In this document: positions 32,381-42,465 of the stretch, piece after piece
Layout: every line of letters starts with the position of its first letter
Numbering within the stretch: position 1 is the stretch's first letter
Source of the DNA: JAYEIA01 sp964472505
Lineage (GTDB): Bacteria; Bacteroidota; Bacteroidia; Bacteroidales; JAADGE01
DNA: 64,000 nt
Reading direction: 5' to 3'
NCBI GenBank assembly: GCA_964472505.1
Contig: CAYYQW010000012.1
Location: forward strand, 1-64,000
Notes under the pieces: model-generated
What the model was told of the DNA's origin: nothing
Database searches by the model: none
The model's input: only the letters and a program-made list of their open reading frames with translations
Made by a program: the position numbers and the translations under genes

Positions 32381-34480
32381 ATGAAAATCCGTACCTATCC
32401 CAAACATTTTTCATTCCGGCTAATAATAAGTTTGGCAGTATTAACGTGCTTTTCCTTTTCTTCGCTCCAAATGCATGCTCAAAGCCAAAGCATTAAGCTT
32501 CCCTTTTCGTTAGAAGACACGGTAATTACAGCTCCCTTTATAAGTTACGACGAAACAAAGATGCTTTTCCTAACTGAATACAAGGATGAACAAATACTGC
32601 ACGAAGCCACGCTAAACCCGCAAGGCAAAATAACCGACACAAAGGAGATTGAAGCTCTGAAATTTCCGGATTCGATTAAAATGTATCTTGGTTCGCCAAC
32701 TTACAATCAAAGCGCATCAAAAATATACATTGCTCTTGCCCGAGAAGACTCAGACTTTGATTTATATGAAATGCAAAGGGAAGGCAATTCATTTTCAAAA
32801 CCAAAAAAATTAGAAGGTAAAATAAACAGCAGTGCTCATGAGTTTGACCCCTGCATAAGCCCGGATGAAAAAACCATGTATTTTGTAAGAAACCCCGAAA
32901 CCGAAGGTGTTTCAAATTCATACACAAAAAACAGCAGCCTTTTTGTATGTGGGAAATTATACATGAGTAAATATACCGAACGAGAAGGTTGGAGCAAAGC
33001 TGTACTTTTGCCCAAGCCGGTAAACGAAAACTGCGAACGCAGCCCGCGCATTGCCGCCGACGGGAAGTCATTATATTTCTGCTCAAAACGCGATGATCTA
33101 ACCAATGATGTGGATTTAATGTACACAAAAAATATCGGACGAGGCGTATGGCTGAGCCCAACGGTAATAACACTCGAGAATACCGATAACGATGATCTGT
33201 TTCCCTCAGTGGGAGCTTCCGGAGAAAAAATATATTCGTTAAAAATAGAAAGCGGCGTATTCAAGTTTAATCAAAACATTTTAATTAATCCCCTGCCCTA
33301 TGATTATCGCCCCGATAAAACCGTATTACTCAAAGGCAAAGTAAGCGACAAAGAAAGCGGAGAAAACACCGCGGCTTATATTGAAGTGCAAGACCCTAAT
33401 AATTCTCTGGTTCTTTCGCGTTTTAATAATGATGCAGAAAGCGGGCGTTTCAACATTTATTTACCTTCCGGAAAAAGGTTTAAAATTGCCGTTTACGGCG
33501 AAGGCTATTCAACCTCATACTTTTTTGTTTCTTCAGCTGATTTTGATAAAAACGGAGAACTTAATAAAGATATTGAGTTGTTTTCAAAAGCAGAGCTTTT
33601 GCTGAATGTTTTTGATGCCGATATAACCGAACCCTTAGAAGCTTCGGTAAAAGTGATTAATCAAGAAACCGGTAAGCCTGTTGATATCCCGGTCAGTAAA
33701 AAAGAAAAAGGGCGCTACACGCTTCAGCTTCCGTTAGGTAACTCATATTCCATAGAGACAACAAAAAAGTTTTATGAAGGCCAATCATTGGATCTGGATT
33801 TGAGGGGAAATGTTCAATTTGATCATTTTGAAAAAGACACCGAGCTCAGCATTGTTACCAGCGTATATGAAATTGAGCTGAAAGACGCCAAAACCGGAGA
33901 AGGCATTGAAACAACGGTAGAGATTAAGAATCTTTCAACCGGAGAAACCATTACACGCAAAGTAAAAACAGACAAAGACGGTAAGGTAAAGTTAGAACTG
34001 CGTGAAGGGGAAGAATACGAAATAAATGTTACGCCCAAAGGCTATGCTTTTTATTCGGTAGATGTTTCGCTGTCGGGCAAAAGAAAAGAGAATAAAACCA
34101 CAGCCAAATTGGAGCCGCTTGAAAAAGAAACCAAAATACAGTTAAACCGAATCTTTTTTGAGTTTAACTCAGCTGACCTAAATGCAAGTTCTTACGAAGA
34201 GCTGGATCGTGTGGTAAAACTTTTAAAGAACAATCCGGATATAAAAATTGAAATATCGGCACATACCGATGATGTAGGCAGCGAAGCCTATAATTTAAAA
34301 CTCTCCGAAAGGCGAGCACAATCGGTAATTCAATACATTACCGACAAAGGCATACCGAGCGGAGCCCTGATTGCAAAAGGCTACGGCGAATCGCAACCGG
34401 CCTTTCTTCCGGCCAATATCGATGAGAATCGTGAAAAAAATCGGCGAGTAGAAATGAAAATTATCGAAACTGAACAATAA
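32381..34480 (+). CDS. OmpA-family protein with PD40 propeller and carboxypeptidase-regulatory-like domains
   Basis: A 699-residue envelope protein. A signal peptide (about residues 13-34) is followed by a PD40/WD40-like propeller (EFDPCISPDEKTMYFV, SPRIAADGKSLYFCSKR, DLFPSVGASGEKIYSL). Next come three CarboxypepD-reg/CNA-B-like beta domains (about 320-570). The C-terminal OmpA domain (FFEFNSADLNASSYEELD, then ISAHTDDVGSEAYNLKLSERRA) binds peptidoglycan. The order propeller-CRD-OmpA resembles PorE of the type IX secretion system, except that the TPR part is missing. That similarity is only architectural. It is followed after 35 bases by a gene for another secreted protein. Confidence 0.85.
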   Translation: MKIRTYPKHFSFRLIISLAVLTCFSFSSLQMHAQSQSIKLPFSLEDTVITAPFISYDETKMLFLTEYKDEQILHEATLNPQGKITDTKEIEALKFPDSIKMYLGSPTYNQSASKIYIALAREDSDFDLYEMQREGNSFSKPKKLEGKINSSAHEFDPCISPDEKTMYFVRNPETEGVSNSYTKNSSLFVCGKLYMSKYTEREGWSKAVLLPKPVNENCERSPRIAADGKSLYFCSKRDDLTNDVDLMYTKNIGRGVWLSPTVITLENTDNDDLFPSVGASGEKIYSLKIESGVFKFNQNILINPLPYDYRPDKTVLLKGKVSDKESGENTAAYIEVQDPNNSLVLSRFNNDAESGRFNIYLPSGKRFKIAVYGEGYSTSYFFVSSADFDKNGELNKDIELFSKAELLLNVFDADITEPLEASVKVINQETGKPVDIPVSKKEKGRYTLQLPLGNSYSIETTKKFYEGQSLDLDLRGNVQFDHFEKDTELSIVTSVYEIELKDAKTGEGIETTVEIKNLSTGETITRKVKTDKDGKVKLELREGEEYEINVTPKGYAFYSVDVSLSGKRKENKTTAKLEPLEKETKIQLNRIFFEFNSADLNASSYEELDRVVKLLKNNPDIKIEISAHTDDVGSEAYNLKLSERRAQSVIQYITDKGIPSGALIAKGYGESQPAFLPANIDENREKNRRVEMKIIETEQ

Positions 34481-34515
34481 ACCAAGCATAACTGTCTGCT
34501 TAAATAGATAAATAC

Positions 34516-36693
34516 ATGAAAACAAGTACTCTCATATTACTTATTCTGTTTTCTTCAAGCGTAATTTTTGCGCAAAGAAATATCAAATACAAAGACGTTT
34601 ACGAAATTGTTTTAACCGGCGAGCGTGAAGAAGCTTATGCGCAACTTCTCGCCTACCAAAAACAAGATCCCGATTTTGCCAACACCTACTTCCAGCTTGG
34701 CTTAATTGCCGATTATTGGGCAAGAAACTACGACCCGCTTACCGAATATGATTATGTGAAAAGTTTTATTTATGATACAAAATTATACTATGGCTTAGCA
34801 ATCCTAAAATTGAAAGATGAAAAAAGACGCAACACCGACCTATACTCAAACGGATCATCTGCATTTACCGACAAAGATTTTTCAATAAAAGATATTAACG
34901 ATTTTGTTGAGACTAAAGTAAAGCGTATAGAAGCTTATGAAGAAAAAATCACCGAAATTGTAGGTTATTTCAATAAAAGTTCGGACAGCTATAACGAATG
35001 CCTCAGTATTTTTAAAGAGGTGAACGAAGACTATGCCAAGATAAAGAATATATGGATGAGCAACGAACCAAAACTGAATGCACAGTTAGACTTGTTGCAG
35101 GCAAAATTTGATACCACACTCCAAGCCCTTGATAATTATAAAAAAGCCATAAATGATTTTCCCGTTAAAGATTATAACCAAAGATACGCACTTAAAAACA
35201 TTTATACCTATCGACTACACGGCTTGGAACCGGCCAATTTCCTAAACGACAATATTGAACTTTGGGACTATAACTCATGGGCAGAGCAAATACGAACCGT
35301 ACAAAAATCCACCGTATCTGACTTACGTTCCGACATCATCGAAGAACAAGAAAAGAGCGACAAACTCATAAATAAATACAAGCAAGAAAACTACTATGCA
35401 AAACCGGAAGCATACACCCTTGAAAACACTTTGCTCTACAGAATTGAACGCATTGACTATCAATCCATAATTTCATCACTTTTTCAGTACCGTGAGAGCT
35501 ATATCAATTTCTTGAGTTTCTACAGGAATAAGATAAATGCTCCGGAACAAGTCAGGGACAATACTCTGAAACAAGTTGCCGGCTATTACTACGAACTTAT
35601 TGAAAAAAATCAAGAATTTTACGAATTACTCAAACAATTCGAACAAGACATTGTTGCCGAAAAGATTGACAAACACAAAAACTTCCTAAAAGAATACTAC
35701 GGCGGCAAAAATGAGATAGAAGAAAATGCCGCTGCAAACAGCTCAGATATTAATAAATATACTTCAACAGCGCTCAGCCGTTTCCAAAAATATATTGACC
35801 AAGCTGTCAATCCAATCTTTCCCGAAAACATAAAATACAAAAACAAAGGCATATTTTACCCCGGTAAAAACTTTGATACCGAAGCAGTAAGCAAAAATGC
35901 ATACTATGTGCAGGATTTTGAATACAAGCAAGGCAGTATTTGTAATTTCACCGGTTTTTATATTGCAAACGACTCAAAACTGACTCCTTTCTATGCGCAA
36001 TTAGATACGGCAAATAAAATATCATATCTTAAAGCACAAAATATTTCGGATTATCCCGATTTCACAAACAGCATTCTGAATACTTTTGAATCCGGACAAC
36101 TGGTTTTATTCTCCGACAAAACAGAAAACGGAAATTACAAGCATAATTTTATAAGAACTAATAATGAAGGGAGAGAATATGAAAACAAATCCCCGGAATT
36201 TACTCGCGAAATTGTAAAAATGCAATTTGATGACATTAATAACATAGCAGAGCTTATTGCAAGAGACTCCGACAATGCCCTTTACTATTCAAAATATGAT
36301 TTACAAAATAATGAAATACTCTTTACAAGCCCGCTCAATGCTTGGGGAGATGCTTTTGATATTTTACGATTTGAAAAAAACAACTATATTTTTATAAATT
36401 ACGAAAAAGCAAAGCAACTAAGCGGCGAAACCATAAAAGCACAGCCCGAAACTCAAAACGATGTTCGGGATATTGTTATGATAATCACCGATGACAAAGG
36501 GAAAATCACAAACAAAGTATTCTTCCCGGATGAAAACAATATGCTCGGCCGAAAAGCCATTAAATTGGACAGCAAAACCATTAATCTAACAGCTACACTA
36601 ATTAACAAATACGGCAAAACACAAGCCGGACCCGGTTGGTATTTAATTTTAGATACAAAAGGCAAGATAATTTGGCAAAACCGGCACAATTAA
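34516..36693 (+). CDS. Secreted protein of unknown function, helical N-terminal half
   Basis: A 725-residue protein with a signal peptide (MKTSTLILLILFSSSVIFAQ). The first part, ending near residue 50 of the mature chain, reads like a TPR unit (GEREEAYAQLLAYQKQDPDF, then ANTYFQLGLIAD). The middle, about residues 100-430, is strongly helical and charged, with possible coiled coil. The last 250 residues look beta-rich with repeated strand units and may form a propeller. I recognise no family. Placed between the OmpA fusion and the propeller-SpoIIE protein, it probably acts in the same envelope process. Confidence 0.75.
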   Translation: MKTSTLILLILFSSSVIFAQRNIKYKDVYEIVLTGEREEAYAQLLAYQKQDPDFANTYFQLGLIADYWARNYDPLTEYDYVKSFIYDTKLYYGLAILKLKDEKRRNTDLYSNGSSAFTDKDFSIKDINDFVETKVKRIEAYEEKITEIVGYFNKSSDSYNECLSIFKEVNEDYAKIKNIWMSNEPKLNAQLDLLQAKFDTTLQALDNYKKAINDFPVKDYNQRYALKNIYTYRLHGLEPANFLNDNIELWDYNSWAEQIRTVQKSTVSDLRSDIIEEQEKSDKLINKYKQENYYAKPEAYTLENTLLYRIERIDYQSIISSLFQYRESYINFLSFYRNKINAPEQVRDNTLKQVAGYYYELIEKNQEFYELLKQFEQDIVAEKIDKHKNFLKEYYGGKNEIEENAAANSSDINKYTSTALSRFQKYIDQAVNPIFPENIKYKNKGIFYPGKNFDTEAVSKNAYYVQDFEYKQGSICNFTGFYIANDSKLTPFYAQLDTANKISYLKAQNISDYPDFTNSILNTFESGQLVLFSDKTENGNYKHNFIRTNNEGREYENKSPEFTREIVKMQFDDINNIAELIARDSDNALYYSKYDLQNNEILFTSPLNAWGDAFDILRFEKNNYIFINYEKAKQLSGETIKAQPETQNDVRDIVMIITDDKGKITNKVFFPDENNMLGRKAIKLDSKTINLTATLINKYGKTQAGPGWYLILDTKGKIIWQNRHN

Positions 36694-36755
36694 TGCAGTT
36701 TTTTACCGGTATTTTTATATTTTAGTGCTCAAATAAAGCTTTTTTAAAGAAAATA

Positions 36756-39700
36756 ATGAAACACTTCATTGGTCTATTAACAGCAGTTCTATTCGTCCTC
36801 TCACAAAGCGGGTACGCACAAAAATACACGGGCGGAATTCCTTTTCTTCAAAACTATTCGCATGAAGAATACGAAGGAGAAAATCAAAATTTTGCAATAA
36901 CTCAAGACGACAGAGGCGTTCTGTACTTTGCCAATAATAAATCCATTCTTGAATTTGACGGCAGAAATTGGCGGCAAATATTCCTGCCGGAAAAAGAAAC
37001 CATATATGCTCTGGGCAAAAGTAATGAAGGACGTATCTATGTGGGAGCTTCCAAAGGTGAACTGGGTTATTTGGCAGCCAATAAGAAAGGTCAAATGGAA
37101 TACCGATCCTTAAAAGATAAACTTCCCAAAGAACAGGCAGACTTTAACCTAATCCGTGATATTGTGTTTTCCCAAGACGGAAATGTCTTATTTGTCAGTC
37201 CGTTAGATATTTACATCTATGACAAGGACACATTTCATATTCACAGTGTGTATGAAGACGAAAGACAAAGCGACAACCGGTTCGTATTCAGCTTCCAATT
37301 TGACGAGGAAACCTATGTGCAGGAGCGAGGAAACGGCATATTGAAATACGAAAAGGGTAAATTTGACCTGATACCCGGAAGTGAAATATTTGCAAACATC
37401 TGGATATCAGGAATATTCCCAACCAATACCGACAGCATTTACTTAACTACTTTTTATCCGCAGGATAAAGATTATCTGCTTTACAACGGAACGTTTTTTG
37501 AAAAAGAAGACCGGTCTCTACCAAACACTATCTACAAAAACACAAAATATAACGATAACACCTATATTTTAGGCCTTTATGACGGCGGGATTGTTTTTAC
37601 AGATAAAGCGCTCAATGTAAAAAAATACCTGACTTCCGAAACCGGCCTTCAAAATAACAATATCCGAGCCTTACTGACCGACCACGCCAAAAATGTATGG
37701 GCAGGCCTCAGTAACGGGATTACCGTAATTCACGCCAACTCACCCTACAGTGTTTATGATGATATATACGGCTTAAAAAGCACAACACTTACCTCTTTCT
37801 ACCACAAAGGCTATCTGTACATCGGAAACACAACCGGTGTCTATTATATGGATTGGGACAACCGAAGTGCCGACAAAAAAACCGAGTTTAAAGAGATAGA
37901 AAACTTAAGCGTATTTCAAATATGGCAACTTGACAGCATCGACGGGACATTATTTGGTTCAGGATCCGGAGGCATTTTCACCATACAAGACAATACGGCC
38001 AATTTTATCAAAGACAATGAAAGCATAAAGTCATTCATTCAACTAAAATACCGACCGAATATAATCATAGGTATCGGCGGAAACGGCCTTACAAAAATGC
38101 AAAAAAATTCACAGGGAAACTGGGGTAATTTCAAGCGAATCAGAGGCTTTAATAAAGATTATCGACAAATAAAACAAGCCGGCCGCAACGAATTTTGGGT
38201 TTCCTCCCAAAGCAAAGGACTGGTCAAACTCACCCTGTCAGAAGACCTCGACTCGGTTGCCAACATAAGAGAATATGACATAACCGACGGCCTGCCGGAT
38301 AAATTGGGCAATCAAGTTTTTGCTTATAAAAATAAATTGATTTTCACAACCGAAAAAGGCATCTATAATTACGATCGTGAAAATGATATCTTTGTTCCCG
38401 ACCCCTATTTCTCAAGAATATTGGGAAAAACAGTTGCCATAACCGATTTTATAGTTGATAAGCAAGGCGGTATTTGGTATAAAGAAAAGCTTGACGACCC
38501 TAAAGTACTTAATAAAAGCAATTGGGAACTGGGCTACATTAAGGAAACTCCGGATACGATATACACCGTAAAAAAACCCTTTTATAAAATAAAGAACAAC
38601 ATACATTCACTCTACTCACTGCCCGAAAATGAGCTGCTAATAGGTACCGAAAGTGGTTTTGTAGTATTTGATACGGATTATGAAAAAGACTATTCTGCTT
38701 CATTCAATGCGCTAATTCGTAAAGTGGAAACCATTAAAAATGACTCCTTAATTTTTGGCGGTGCTTTTTCCGATACCTCCGGCATTGCACGCATAAAACA
38801 GGCTCAAGACAGAGTCCCCGTTTTATCTTTTGAGTTTCGTGATATTAGAATATCCTTCTCCGCACTCTTTTTTGAAGAACCTGAACGCACGAAATTCAAA
38901 TTTATACTGGAAGGTTATGATAAAGTATGGTCGGATTGGAAAGAAGAATCAATGAAAGAATACTCCAATCTGGAACCCGGCAAATACACCTTCCGTGTTA
39001 AAGCCCAAAACCTTTACGAAACCGAAAGCAATGAAGCCGTTTATCAGTTTGAAATTTTGCCGCCCTACTACCGAACTGTTTGGGCGTATATCATTTATTT
39101 TATCTTATTCGGCTTTTTTATCTGGGGCATAGTGGCTTTCAGTACAAGACGTGTTAAAAAACAAAAAGAAAATCTGGAGCGCATAGTCGAAGAACGTACC
39201 AAGCAAATACAAGCCCAAAACAAAGAGCTAAATCGAAGAAACGAAGAAATTAAGTCAAAAAATAAAGATATTACGGCCAGTATTAATTACGCCAAGCGCA
39301 TACAAGATGCCATGTTGCCCCTACAAACAAATATAGCACAGGCTTTTGAGGATTCATTTATAGTCTTTAAACCCAGAGATATTGTAAGCGGCGATTTCTA
39401 TTGGTTTGAACAAAAACACGGCAAAATAATTATTACTGCAGTTGACTGTACAGGACACGGCGTTCCGGGTGCTTTCATGAGCTTAATAGGAAGCGAAATA
39501 CTTGCCTCCATTGTGGGACAAAACATTCTGAATGCCTCACAAATGCTGCAAAAGATGAACAGATACGTTATTGCAGCACTCAAACAAGAAGAAACAGCCA
39601 ACCAAGACGGAATGGATATGGCTCTTTGCGTTATAGATTCAGAAAAGAAAACCATTGATTTTGCCGGAGCAAAAAATCCGCTGGTATATATTCATGACAA

Positions 39701-40007
39701 TGATATAACATACATTAAAGGCGACCGAAAAGGTATTGGCGGCCATCAGGAAACCGGAGAATTTCAGATGCACAGCATCCGATACGATACACCCACTTAC
39801 TTTTACATTTTTACAGACGGATACCAAGACCAGTTTGGCGGCCCCAAAAACCGAAAATTTATGATTAAACGTCTGAGAAATTTATTACTGGACGTTCATA
39901 AACTGCCCGGTGAAAAGCAAAAGCAAATATTGAACGAAACCATTGAAGACTGGATGAAAGGCAAAGAACAAACCGACGACATCCTGCTGATGGGCTTCAA
40001 GCTCTGA
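36756..40007 (+). CDS. Two-component-regulator propeller sensor with SpoIIE/PP2C phosphatase output
   Basis: A 1083-residue transmembrane signalling protein. After a signal peptide come regulator-propeller blades (FAITQDDRGVLYFANN, NNIRALLTDHAKNVWAGLSNG and others), then a Y_Y_Y domain (FKFILEGYDKVWSDWKEES...EPGKYTFRVKAQN), a transmembrane helix (about residues 775-795) and a coiled coil. The C-terminal PP2C/SpoIIE domain has RDIVSGDFYWFE, VDCTGHGVPGAFMSLIG, a DGMDMAL strand and IFTDGYQDQFGG. The acidic residues for metal binding are therefore present. The likely action is to dephosphorylate an anti-sigma antagonist or similar target in answer to a periplasmic ligand. Confidence 0.92.
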   Translation: MKHFIGLLTAVLFVLSQSGYAQKYTGGIPFLQNYSHEEYEGENQNFAITQDDRGVLYFANNKSILEFDGRNWRQIFLPEKETIYALGKSNEGRIYVGASKGELGYLAANKKGQMEYRSLKDKLPKEQADFNLIRDIVFSQDGNVLFVSPLDIYIYDKDTFHIHSVYEDERQSDNRFVFSFQFDEETYVQERGNGILKYEKGKFDLIPGSEIFANIWISGIFPTNTDSIYLTTFYPQDKDYLLYNGTFFEKEDRSLPNTIYKNTKYNDNTYILGLYDGGIVFTDKALNVKKYLTSETGLQNNNIRALLTDHAKNVWAGLSNGITVIHANSPYSVYDDIYGLKSTTLTSFYHKGYLYIGNTTGVYYMDWDNRSADKKTEFKEIENLSVFQIWQLDSIDGTLFGSGSGGIFTIQDNTANFIKDNESIKSFIQLKYRPNIIIGIGGNGLTKMQKNSQGNWGNFKRIRGFNKDYRQIKQAGRNEFWVSSQSKGLVKLTLSEDLDSVANIREYDITDGLPDKLGNQVFAYKNKLIFTTEKGIYNYDRENDIFVPDPYFSRILGKTVAITDFIVDKQGGIWYKEKLDDPKVLNKSNWELGYIKETPDTIYTVKKPFYKIKNNIHSLYSLPENELLIGTESGFVVFDTDYEKDYSASFNALIRKVETIKNDSLIFGGAFSDTSGIARIKQAQDRVPVLSFEFRDIRISFSALFFEEPERTKFKFILEGYDKVWSDWKEESMKEYSNLEPGKYTFRVKAQNLYETESNEAVYQFEILPPYYRTVWAYIIYFILFGFFIWGIVAFSTRRVKKQKENLERIVEERTKQIQAQNKELNRRNEEIKSKNKDITASINYAKRIQDAMLPLQTNIAQAFEDSFIVFKPRDIVSGDFYWFEQKHGKIIITAVDCTGHGVPGAFMSLIGSEILASIVGQNILNASQMLQKMNRYVIAALKQEETANQDGMDMALCVIDSEKKTIDFAGAKNPLVYIHDNDITYIKGDRKGIGGHQETGEFQMHSIRYDTPTYFYIFTDGYQDQFGGPKNRKFMIKRLRNLLLDVHKLPGEKQKQILNETIEDWMKGKEQTDDILLMGFKL

Positions 40008-40051
40008 ACCAAGCCCTAAATTTTAATTTTTTTTTATAAACCTTAAAAATT

Positions 40052-41074
40052 ATGAAACTATATATAACTGCACTCATATTGTTAAGTCAGGTATTACCCG
40101 GCATTTCGCAGAACAAGTTTACCGTCAAAGGCAAGCTTGAGGTTGCAAACAAATACGAATATATGTATTTAGAAAACATCTTAAGCGAAACCATTGTAGA
40201 TACGGCTCAGGTGGCGGATGGGAAATTCGAATTTAGCTACGAAACCTCTCAAAACCAATACTTTAAAATATACTCGGACCCAAACGAATATCTGCTGCTC
40301 ATACCTGAAGCCGGAGAAACAATTCAGCTTACATTTAATCCAAATACACTAAACCAACCCGAAATATCCGGCTCAAAACACACGGCACTTTTTTACGAAC
40401 AAATAAAAATGTCCAATGAACTGGACTTAAAATTAAATGCTTTTCAAAAGCAAATAAATGAACAAAGAAAAGAACAAGTAAGAAATCTGATAAAAAATAA
40501 CCCAAGCTCATTAGCTTCTCTGGCCTTTATTGATGAATTAGACATTGATGAAGACCCGGAAACATTTCGCATTCTGGCAGAAGGGCTAAAAGATTATAAA
40601 AATAACGTCTTAGTCGATGAGCTGCTTGAGAAAGTTAACAGCGCCGAAAAATTGGCCTTTGGCAAAACAGCTCCCGAAATTGACTTACCCACACCCGAAG
40701 GCGAAAACATCAAACTTTCCGAGCTTCGCGGGAAATATGTACTTGTAGATTTTTGGGCTGCCTGGTGCCGACCCTGTCGCATTGAAAATCCTAACTTAGT
40801 GGCTGCTTATGAAAAATATGCCGATAAAGGTTTTGAAATATACAGCGTTTCGCTTGATGCCAACAAAAGTGATTGGGTTGCGGCCATTGAACAAGACAAG
40901 ATCAGCGCGTGGTACCACGTAAGCGATTTGAGCTATTGGGAATCAACGGCTGCACAAACATACAATATCAAAGCAATCCCCTACAACCTTTTACTTGACA
41001 AAGAAGGCCGAATTATTGCTAAAAATCTGCGTGCTGAAAAACTGACTGAAAAATTATCCGAAATTTTTAATTAA
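40052..41074 (+). CDS. TlpA-like thioredoxin with DUF4369 domain
   Basis: A 340-residue secreted protein. Signal peptide, then a DUF4369-type beta domain (FTVKGKLEVANKYEYMYLE...), a short helical linker and a TlpA/ResA thioredoxin domain with the active site WAAWCRPCR (WCxxC) near residue 240. The family reduces disulfides in periplasmic or outer-membrane proteins. The domain order is the standard one for Bacteroidota. It follows the SpoIIE gene by 44 bases with no terminator between them, so the two may be cotranscribed. Confidence 0.9.
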   Translation: MKLYITALILLSQVLPGISQNKFTVKGKLEVANKYEYMYLENILSETIVDTAQVADGKFEFSYETSQNQYFKIYSDPNEYLLLIPEAGETIQLTFNPNTLNQPEISGSKHTALFYEQIKMSNELDLKLNAFQKQINEQRKEQVRNLIKNNPSSLASLAFIDELDIDEDPETFRILAEGLKDYKNNVLVDELLEKVNSAEKLAFGKTAPEIDLPTPEGENIKLSELRGKYVLVDFWAAWCRPCRIENPNLVAAYEKYADKGFEIYSVSLDANKSDWVAAIEQDKISAWYHVSDLSYWESTAAQTYNIKAIPYNLLLDKEGRIIAKNLRAEKLTEKLSEIFN

Positions 41075-41144
41075 TTTCTAATCGCAGTATAACAAGTATC
41101 TTAAAACTTCATTCCGGTATAATAAACCAAAATAAAAATTATAT

Positions 41145-41176
41145 ACTGCCTTTTGTAGCACCGGAAGAAAGGCAGT
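41145..41176 (+). other. Leader hairpin upstream of the MazG gene
   Basis: ACTGCCTTT (41145-41153) and AAAGGCAGT (41168-41176) pair perfectly around a 14-base loop. No T-tract follows, so it is not a standard terminator. It lies 16 bases before the mazG-like ATG and could stabilise the 3' end of the tlpA transcript or affect translation. Confidence 0.35.
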
Positions 41177-41191
41177 GTTTCATAACACATT

Positions 41192-41524
41192 ATGGCAGAA
41201 CTAAGAAAAGACCCAACTTTAAGCGACTTACAAGACTATATAAAACGACAAGCCGAAGAACGCGGCTGGAATAAGAACGATTATTTGGAAATATTCCTGC
41301 TGTTTTCCGAAGAGGTTGGCGAACTGGCTAAGGCCATTCGTAACAAAACCGGACTATATGCCGAGCAAAACAAACACTATAAAAAAGATGAAGTTGAAAA
41401 TGAAATGGCTGATGTTTTAAATTACCTGCTTGATCTGGCAAATTATTTTGAAATTGACCTGGAAGAAGCTTTCAGAAATAAAGACAAAATAAATTCGCAA
41501 AGAAAATGGAAAGAGCATAAATAA
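41192..41524 (+). CDS. MazG-like nucleotide pyrophosphohydrolase
   Basis: A 110-residue all-helical protein of the single-domain MazG type. The metal-binding pattern is ExxE...ExxD: FSEEVGELAKAI, then VENEMADVLNYLLDLA. Such enzymes hydrolyse NTPs or dNTPs to monophosphates and pyrophosphate and act in house-cleaning. The short form is closer to the MazG-related dCTP/dNTP group than to two-domain E. coli MazG. The exact substrate is unknown. Confidence 0.88.
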   Translation: MAELRKDPTLSDLQDYIKRQAEERGWNKNDYLEIFLLFSEEVGELAKAIRNKTGLYAEQNKHYKKDEVENEMADVLNYLLDLANYFEIDLEEAFRNKDKINSQRKWKEHK

Positions 41525-41602
41525 TTTTTTGTATATTTATAAAATAATATAGTTTGAACATTTGTATAAATCACAGATATTCTGTTTAAAAAATCTATTC
41601 CC

Positions 41603-42328
41603 ATGAAACTTAAAAATATACTATTCTGGCTGCCAATGCTTTTAGCAACAACAAATCTGCTTGCACAACCGGAAATCAAAGACAAAAATCTGCTCATACA
41701 AGAGCTGGACTCTACCGTTGAAGCAAAAAATTTGCCGCTTAACTCATTTGCCCTTACGCCTGCAGGCGATTGGCTGATCTTATTCGGAGATATTGGCTAC
41801 AGCTACATCCGTACAACACCAAAAATAGAAAATACACTTCAAAGCTACAATGCCGAAAAAGTGTATTTAAAAGATATTGATTTTTATGAAAATGCCGGCT
41901 GGTCGCTTATCACAAAACATAATGCCTACACCGGCGACAAAATACCGGAGCACATAAAAAATCAGCTCCAAAGCATAAATCAACAAAAAGAAACAATTAA
42001 ATGCCTGGATTTCAATAAATCAGGTGCCGGCTTTATACTTTACGGCTACAACAAGTTCTACGCAAAAGACCTGCCGAAAACATTTACCGACAAAATGAAA
42101 GATCTGCAAGGCAGAAACCAGCGTGTAAAATATGCCGCTGTTAATGATGACAATTCATGGGTTATTTTATACGGCAAATACGGATTCAGCTACTATAAAA
42201 CAAAAGACTCGCTGAATGATAAGCTTAAGTTGATTGCAGGCCAAAGAAAAACACTGAATCGCGTTTTTTTGGAAGGAGACTATTGGATTTTAACATCTGA
42301 TGACGCAAAAATAGACTCCAACCTGTAA
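41603..42328 (+). CDS. Secreted protein with five-fold strand repeat, unknown function
   Basis: A 241-residue protein with a signal peptide ending LLAQ. The mature chain repeats a pattern of aromatic-hydrophobic strand followed by Gly-Tyr: WLILFGDIGYSY, WSLITKHNAYTG, GFILYGYNKFYA, WVILYGKYGFSYY and WILTSDDAK. Repeats are spaced about 45 residues apart and each is followed by a helix-like charged segment. This suggests a five-bladed or similar repeat fold. I know no family that matches. It forms a loose group with the next secreted gene. Confidence 0.65.
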   Translation: MKLKNILFWLPMLLATTNLLAQPEIKDKNLLIQELDSTVEAKNLPLNSFALTPAGDWLILFGDIGYSYIRTTPKIENTLQSYNAEKVYLKDIDFYENAGWSLITKHNAYTGDKIPEHIKNQLQSINQQKETIKCLDFNKSGAGFILYGYNKFYAKDLPKTFTDKMKDLQGRNQRVKYAAVNDDNSWVILYGKYGFSYYKTKDSLNDKLKLIAGQRKTLNRVFLEGDYWILTSDDAKIDSNL

Positions 42329-42465
42329 CAGCAAAATTATTTTATTACTTTTGCTTCTTGAAATAAATACAAACCGTGCCTCAGCAATATTTGCCCGTAT
42401 CGGTAGGTATATTTCAAATATAAATGCGTTGAGGCAAGCACCACATGACTTTTAAATTAAAAAGA

